A DNA stretch of 64,000 nucleotides from Ailurus styani. Its lineage: Eukaryota > Chordata > Mammalia > Carnivora > Ailuridae. Positions 57,804 through 64,000 of this stretch are shown here, in pieces; the stretch's first letter is position 1; each line of letters begins with the position of its first letter. The stretch spans positions 694,037 to 758,036 of the forward strand of contig LNAC01000738.1 of NCBI GenBank assembly GCA_002007465.1, given 5' to 3'. The notes beneath the pieces are model-generated. The model was not told the DNA's origin. It saw nothing but the letters and a program-made list of their open reading frames with translations, and searched no databases. A program made the translations under genes and the position numbers.

Positions 57804-58870
57804 AAAGTAAAATTAAACTAGATAGAAATAATATGAGAGAATGCAGGGAAGATACTGGAATTGAAGCATTCCAAGATCCTGTGATTTTTCAAAGGAGAAG
57901 AAAGATAATGATTAATTCTAGGCTTAAGACAATACGTGAATTCTTCCATCAGTAGAAATAGCACATACTGAGCAAATGAATTAAATTTGATTGCTAAAAT
58001 ATGAGAGGAAAAGGATTTAAAATTTGAAAAAACTATTATAGAGAACACAAAGTTACTAGATCCTAGAATAAATCCAAACTGAAAGTAAACAGAATCAGAA
58101 TAAACTCATCAGTCCAAAGAAAGAGATGCTGAGATTAGATTTGTTTAATCTTTCTGTCTTCAATTTAAGTGGTTACCTTGGGATGGGAAGGAGGAGGCAA
58201 TTGATGTGAGTGAGAACTTTCTGAAGTGATAGAGATTTTCTATATTCATCTGAGTGGTGGCCACACAGGCATGTACATAAAAATCAGGGAGCTTCATGGT
58301 TAAGATCTGCACATTTACCTGCATATAGATTTTTAAATAAACAATGTGACCATTAAATATAGAGAAAGTTAAATACTGAACACACTCAAGATTAATATTA
58401 AATTCAATTTATCTGATTTCTGTAAGTATTTTCAAGATGATACAGTTTTTTCTGAATCTCCCTTGTACAAATTTTCCAGCTCTCAGCAGCCAGGATTTAA
58501 AATCATTTGCGTGAAATTGTGTGTATCCCTCTAAAACAGTACAAAGAAGTACATGGAATTTAGAAAAAGTATCAGGGGAAAGCTCATTTTTGGTGGGGAG
58601 GCTCCCAGGAGGAGGTAGTTTTGGAAACAAGCCATGAAAGATAGCGGGGATATAGACCAGCCATATGGCACAGGGAAAGTGAAGATAATGCCAAGTGGAG
58701 TATCCCTTGTTAGCAAGAATAAAGGTGGCAATACTAGGGGAAGACCGGTACCAAGGTGGTTGGAAGTGGGCCAAGAAATCTGTTTCAGGAGAGGGCACTG
58801 CAAGAACAAAAGACCAAAGGAAAGCCTGTTCCAAGGACTAGGATGCAGAGGAGGGAGCAAGAAAAGGAAC
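57804..58870. other. Unique sequence, possible L2 remnants
   Basis: AT-rich to 58400, then 58600-58900 has weak antisense L2-like words ('agcctgttccaaggactagg'). The minus-strand open frame of 141 codons at 58409-58834 matches no family known to me. Confidence 0.35.
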
Positions 58871-59359
58871 AGGGAACCTTAGGAGGTTTCTGAGCAATGC
58901 AAAAATCTGGTCTGCAGCAGGGTGCAGTGGTTGGGGAAGGGGTGAGGAGACTACCATGGCAAATGACCCATGCTGACCTTGAACCTGGGCCTGGGAGCCT
59001 TGGCAACAGTAGACAGAACCATCAGGTAAAGCCAACTTTCTCTGCTCAGTTCACTGCAGAAGTTCAGAAAAGAAAACGGGTACCAGGCTCGTGTACACAC
59101 TCTCTTCCATGCATATCTAAACATGTGTGCAAGCGGAGGAAGTTGTCTGAGGCCTGAGAAAAACTGAGCACGTGCAGTCAGTGAGACAAGCAAGCCCCTG
59201 CATCTACTGGCAGCCCAGATGCCAGATACCAATCTCAGGTCATCGCCTTAAGAACTTCACATCTAAGGAGCAAAAGGTGACACCTGGGGCCCACCCTAGA
59301 CAGAAAATTGAACTGGAGCCCCCTTATGAAGCTAGACTACCAAAGGGCCCCAACGACTA

Positions 59360-60650
59360 GAAAAGAGCTAACTAATCAAAAAAAGTCTGCCCTGCAGAGA
59401 GAATTTGTGACCACCACTGGCTAGCCCTCCCAATTTTTGTGTGGTTGAAAGAATATGAAACTGAGAACTTATGCTGGATCCAAGATGAGAGTGCCCCTAA
59501 ATGTGTAGCAAAAGCATCTACCAAGCCAGTGCCAACAAATCCCCTCTAGGTTACAATTAACCTGAACTCATAATCAAGTTCGTAAAACTCACAAAAGAAA
59601 AAGTTACCAAGGACAAGAGTCAGCAGAGATAACAATCAATAGAAGCAAACCCAGAAAGACTTCAAACACCAGAATTTCAAATATCAAATACCCTGAATGT
59701 TTAATATACATAATAAAATGTTCAGAGAAATAAAAGAATTAAACAACATATTACAGCATTCTGGATTAAGATGGCCAGCTGAATATACACATCTAATTTT
59801 CTTCCCTTTCAAAACCCAAATCACACTACAGAATCCTTGAAAACCTAAGGCACTAGCAGTACCACCTACTTCTGGAACTGGAGGGTGAGCATTAGGGAGG
59901 GGACAGGAGGTCATAAGGAAGAGGATTGTGTGAAACTTGGTTGAAAATCAATGAGGTCCTAGCTCTCCACTTCTTTCCTACATCCCCAGGGAAGTGCTGT
60001 TCACCAACCCTGATTAAAAAGTCTCCAGATTTATTCTCTGTGTAAACAAAGTCTCTGCACAGTTGTGGGCCTGGATACTGTGCCCAATGTATGTAAATCA
60101 TATACCCTATGCATGTGTTACAGACACCTTCAGCCTCCTTCCACTAGCTACTAGCACTGTGCCTCAGGAACATCAACCACCAGACCCTTATCTAACAGAC
60201 AGATCTAACAGTTTTCTTGGCAACTTGAACCACCCCGAAGACAGACCAGAAGAAAAGGACATTAAGGGGTACACAGCTAACAATTCACCCAAATCATCCC
60301 TTGGGTGAAGCTCAAAGTCAATGAGTTCTCCATTCCCCATGCATGCAGAGCTTCTAATTCATTTTTCAGTCCCACACTATGAATCATGAGCAAGCAACCA
60401 AGGATTAACAGATAGATATCAAGGGAAATCTTTAAAATGGAAGAAGAGATCATTAAAATAAACAAAAGAGAGGAAATGGGGAGTTTGCAGAAAATAATAA
60501 ATGTAAAATTTAAAAGCTGTTGCTAATATCCCCAAAGAGGGAAAACTATTGAATTCACAAGAGGAAAGGATGCTCGAACAAGAAATTGAAAGAATTCTCA
60601 GAAAAATTTTGCAAAACTTCATATATTAGAGGAACAAGAGTTAATCACTG
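59360..60650 (+). repeat. Old L1M/HAL1-like 5'-region fragment (tentative)
   Basis: A-rich plus strand with wording typical of old L1 5' regions: 'accagaatttcaaatatcaa', 'aaaatgttcagagaaataaa', 'gattaagatggccagctgaa', and 'gaagaagagatcattaaaat'. Frames are broken and the family cannot be pinned down. Confidence 0.45.
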
Positions 60651-61505
60651 ACTAGTCTCACAACTCAAGATAAAGAGACTCATATCCATTCTATAGATTC
60701 AGGTGCAGGGAAGATCAGGATAGAGTAAGCATATCTTGATTTTCTGGACAGTCCCTAATATATTATATAGACACCATACTTATGGGGCAACGCAGTGCTC
60801 ACAAGGATGATTACCACAGAACCCAGCCCCAAACCTGACCACTGTCCCTTCCACAAGGATGGTTCTCTTCCCCTTGGGGGATTGTGATTCTGTAATCAGA
60901 AGCCTTGGACTCTTTCGTAACGGTGCCCTTTATCAATTATTAACAATGAAAATCATAGCCTCAAATTATAAAAACCCCAGGACAGATTCACAAACTCAAA
61001 ACATGTTGTCTCAAAAAATGATTCCTATTAACCCCTGAAGGACGAATATCGTGGGCTGCTTTTATACTATATACAGGTAGAAGCCATGTGCTCTGCGAAC
61101 TGTGTCAATTTCACTGTCTGTCATTGCACACCACAAATCGTGCGCCCAGCATTGGGGCTAAGATGTCCCAGACACCCTCTGCCTGAGGAGAAGTGCAGGA
61201 ATGTGTGTGAAGAGCCCGCCCTCTGACCAGCATCTACACCTCAGTCAAGCTGCGCTGCCTCCTCCTGACACAGAAGGCAGATCCCACCGATTCTCGCACC
61301 TTCTGCTCAGGACAGAGGGTGCTACTGCACACTCTAGCTGACTTGCACGCACCTAAAAATCCTCCTGTCGGAAATCCCAAGCCCTGAAATATTCACAGAG
61401 TTCATGAGAGGAGGCCAGGCCTGTCTCAGAATAAGAGCCTTTCTCTCTCACCTGCTGGAGAAGCCCGGGTCTCCACACGGAGCCTTTCACCCCGGTCTAT
61501 GTAAG
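60651..61505. other. Unique sequence, no gene seen
   Basis: No feature recognised. Confidence 0.4.
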
Positions 61506-61745
61506 CCAAGTCTAGATTCAATTACTGTGAAATTAACTAGGCATTAAACAAAAAAAAACGCAACCTGGTAGTCATCACTGTTAATTAACTGCTTCCCGCT
61601 CGCTGCTGCGGCCTGCCTTTCACCAGTGCGCTGACAAGGAGAGCTGTCAAGCACTTGCCCGCAGGGGGGTCTCGAGCTGCCTGGACTTGATTTGAACTGA
61701 CAAGGCACAGCAGCTGATATCAGAGCCCAACCCACGTGACTCTGG
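61505..61745. promoter_or_regulatory. Candidate regulatory block with paired TGACA/TGTCA cores
   Basis: Repeat-free. It has homeodomain cores (GAAATTAACTAG, GTTAATTAACTG), then an inverted pair TGACAAGGAGAGCTGTCA (about 61632-61649) and a further ACTGACAAGG, which are TALE-type (MEIS/PBX-like) half-sites. Several CpGs lie close together. Motif-based inference only. Confidence 0.3.
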
Positions 61746-62466
61746 AGGGGAACTCACACAAGGCGCAAGGCCATGGAGACAGACTGGCCTCGACACAGAA
61801 CAGAGACCGGTTGGGGCCAGGGTGGGGTGGTCAGAAAGGAGGAGGATGGTCCTCCAAGAAATGGGGGTACAGAAGTGATTGGGCAGAGTGCAGTTCAGCA
61901 CGATGCTGGCATCACCTTGAGAAACTCACCATTAGCCAGTAAATACTGATAGGATAGACCAATGGATAAATTTCATACAATAGGAAAGAGTATCCTTTCA
62001 TTTCCATCTCTGGCTTTTTTGTTTTAAGAACTTCTGAAATTCTATCTCCTTTCCTCCAAGGAACCAATGCGCTTAAAACGTATTGAGAAAGGTTTTTCTT
62101 GCCCAACGCTGAACATACCAGCCCCAGACTCCCCCCTCCTCGCCCCATGCAAAATGGAAGGGTCATATTTACCGACTTAACTTGAACAGATGTGTATGGG
62201 TCTGTCTCTGTCTGTCAGAGATCACAGGGCAGTGGTCACATCTCCATAACTTAATGTGTGACCGCAGGCCAAGAGGAAGAGGCCTGGTTCAGGCAGTACT
62301 CTGGAGGGGGGCGGGGGCGGGCTTTAGTTCATTCAGGCTGGAGGGCAACTCAGCATTTGGGTCCACGTTGCCCAAGGTAACTCTCTTGAACTACACAAGT
62401 GGGATTCTTTTCAGTGAGCTTCCTAAAAATAGCTCAAAGGATTTGCTAATAAGAATTACACTTAAG
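61746..62466. other. Unique sequence with GC-box cluster
   Basis: A G-rich GC-box-like cluster lies at 62304-62321 (GGAGGGGGGCGGGGGCGGGC), about 150 bp before the L1. No gene seen. Confidence 0.4.
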
Positions 62467-64000
62467 AAGGAGACCCTGGAAGATGGCGGAGGAGTAGGAG
62501 ACCGATTATCATCAGGTCCCAGGAATTCACCCAGAGAGCTATCAAACTATTCTGAACACCTACATATTCTACCTGAGATCGAAGAGAAGAAGAGCAGCAA
62601 TTCTAGGAACAGAAAACTGACCACTTTCTGGAAGGTAGGCCGTGCGGAGAAGTGAATCTGAGGCGACGGGAAGATAGACCCCGGGGGGAGAGGCTGGCTG
62701 CCGGCAAGGGAGCGAGCAGCGAAGCACAGACTCGCAACTGTTAGAAGTCGGCTCCACTGAGGGACGTCGCCCCAGAGACCAAGCGGGGGGTGAAGCCCCT
62801 GCAGGGACAGTGTGGTCTCAGGACCCAAGGGGACACAAAAAGACCAGGGGTGTCTGAGCGCGACCGAGTTCCCAGGTCGGGAAGAGAAACTGGCGGGAGA
62901 GACGGAGCTGAGCTGAGGTGTCTCTCAGCTCAGGGTTACCTTGAGCTGTGATCTGAAGCTCAGCCGGGCCACTGATCTGTGAGCGGGGACCCCACGGGCA
63001 GCAGACCCGGAGAGACCCCTCCTTCCTCCTCCGGGAACAGCGGTGCGGGAGCGGCTGCAGGAATCTGCCGGGTTCGGAGATTCCAAACAGGGCCGCCGGA
63101 GACACAGACTCTCGGTCACAGGCCGGGTGAGCTCGGAGCGCGGGCGGAGACCAGGAGACAGGAGGGACTGCTTTTCTCTGAGGAGCGCTGAGGACTGAGG
63201 CCCCAAGCTGTCAGGTCCTCCGGGTCGGAAACTGGGAGCTGCCATTTTCAGTCCCGTCCTCCAACGAGGTACGGAAAGCGTTCAGGGAACAAAAGCTCCT
63301 GAGAGCGAACCCGAGCTGATTACTTAGCCTGGCCCCTGGCGAGGGGGGTGGGAATCCGCCTCGGGCAGAGACACTTGAGAATCACAGCAACAGGCCCCTC
63401 CCCCAGAAGACCAAGGGAAAAAACAAAAAAAACAACAAAAAAACCCCATCCAGTCAAAGTCAAATTCAAGACTGCTAAACATTGCAGAACTCCAGAACTA
63501 CGGAAAAGCAACGGATTCAATTCATGGCTTTTTCCCCATGATTCTTCAGTCGTTCAAAGTTAAATTCATTGAATTTTTTTTTCTTTGAATTTTTTTCTTA
63601 CTTTTTTCTTTTAAAATTTTTCCCTTTTCCTATTTTAACGTTCTTAACTCTTATATCGTATCAACACTTTTTATTCTTTTTTTAAATTTTCATTGTTATA
63701 ATCATATTTTATCCCTTCATTGTTTTTAACCTTATTTTTTTTGGATACTTATAGGGTCTGTTCAATTCACCAATCTAATAGATATAGATAGAGATAGATA
63801 TAGAGATAGAGTCATAGACAGACATAGATATAGAAACAGAAATAGATAATATAGATATAGGATTTTGTTTTATTCATTTTTGTTTTGTTTTGTTTCTGTA
63901 CAATTTGGTTTTTCTGGGGTTATTTTTATTCCCCTCTTTCTTTTCTCCCCAGTTCCAGGTCTCTTCTGAGTAGGTTAGTGTATATTTCTCTGGGGTCATC
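62467..64000 (+). mobile_element. Young L1 LINE, 5' UTR/promoter, truncated by the window edge
   Basis: Matches the carnivoran L1 5' UTR almost without decay: 'GGAAGATGGCGGAGGAGTAG' at its start, 'TATCAAACTATTCTGAACAC', 'ACTTTCTGGAAGGTAGGCCG', 'CAGTGTGGTCTCAGGACCCA', 'GAACAAAAGCTCCTGAGAGC', 'AACAGGCCCCTCCCCCAGAA', 'TTCATGGCTTTTTCCCCATG', then T-rich sequence and a GATA-rich stretch at about 63779-63870. CpG density is much higher than in the rest of the window, as expected of a young internal promoter. Open frames here (for example 62182-62655 and 62925-63245) are UTR noise. ORF1 and ORF2 would lie beyond the window. Confidence 0.93.
62482..62489 (+). promoter_or_regulatory. YY1-like site at the L1 5' end
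   Basis: GATGGCGG within AAGATGGCGG lies about 15 bp from the apparent L1 start. In human L1 a YY1 site at a very similar distance fixes the transcription start, so a like role is plausible here. Confidence 0.5.

Noticed and set aside
58409..58834. Minus-strand open frame of 141 codons
   Set aside because: No recognisable family, and an overlapping second frame of 109 codons is open too. Probably an old repeat remnant.
62304..62321. G-quadruplex or promoter just upstream of the L1
   Set aside because: It has only three separated G runs of sufficient length. GC-box-like, but isolated.
62182..62655. Open frame of 157 codons
   Set aside because: Its second half is L1 5' UTR and the first half is unique DNA with no coding pattern.
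62925..63245. Minus-strand open frame of 106 codons
   Set aside because: GC-rich L1 5' UTR gives long frames by composition.

Overview
This window is nuclear DNA from a carnivoran mammal, most likely a mustelid (ferret/mink/otter/badger/marten group). The strongest evidence is its interspersed repeats. About two dozen tRNA-derived Can-SINEs (SINEC) are present on both strands, and most of the young ones carry a 'GGTTAAAGCCTCTGCCTTCGGCTCAGG' type head and a 'CTGCCTACTTGTGATCTCT' type tail. I associate that form with mustelids rather than with dog (which has a different SINEC_Cf head) or bear/seal (which have the 'GTTAAGCGTCTGCCTTC' form, seen here once at 1358-1554). A young carnivoran-type L1 promoter begins near 62467 and runs off the right edge.

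I find no protein-coding gene, rRNA, functional tRNA or recognisable processed pseudogene. Open frames are all short (the longest is under 190 codons) and lie in repeats, simple sequence or across the assembly gap. The window reads as a gene desert or a very large intron. It is a patchwork of (i) ancient mammalian repeats: MIR, L2, MaLR-type LTRs, MER5-like and MER28/Tigger-like DNA transposons, and L1M fragments; (ii) younger Can-SINEs, often with perfect target-site duplications; (iii) microsatellites and small tandem duplications; and (iv) repeat-free, motif-rich stretches that look like candidate conserved non-coding/enhancer elements.

Layout: 1-9 kb has an AT-rich left flank, two SINEs, MIR/L2 fossils, and an open frame with splice-like borders at 5270-5402. 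8.7-9.3 kb and 15.4-17.4 kb hold repeat-free blocks with promoter- or enhancer-like motif content. 18.9-23 kb holds four SINEs, a MaLR LTR and L2. 24-31.5 kb is rich in MIR/L2 and ends in a MaLR LTR carrying a SINE with a CTCF-like motif. 33-37 kb includes a stack of three Can-SINEs, one nested inside another. 37.1-37.9 kb is another enhancer-like block, and 38159-38326 is a 168-bp run of N. 44-47 kb contains a four-level nest: an LTR-like repeat holds an AT-rich tandem array, which abuts a MER28-like transposon, which holds a SINE. 47.7 kb has a 34-bp minisatellite. 48.2-50.1 kb is a long repeat-poor, homeobox/POU-motif-rich block. 50.5-53 kb holds several SINEs and an antisense L1 fragment. 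55-58 kb has a MaLR LTR with a nested SINE, L2 and two further SINEs. 59-60.7 kb looks like an old L1 5' region, 61.5-61.75 kb is another candidate regulatory block, and 62.47 kb to the end is the young L1 5' UTR.

Family names come from recalled consensus sequences, not from a database search. Boundaries without a stated target-site duplication (TSD) are good to tens of bases.
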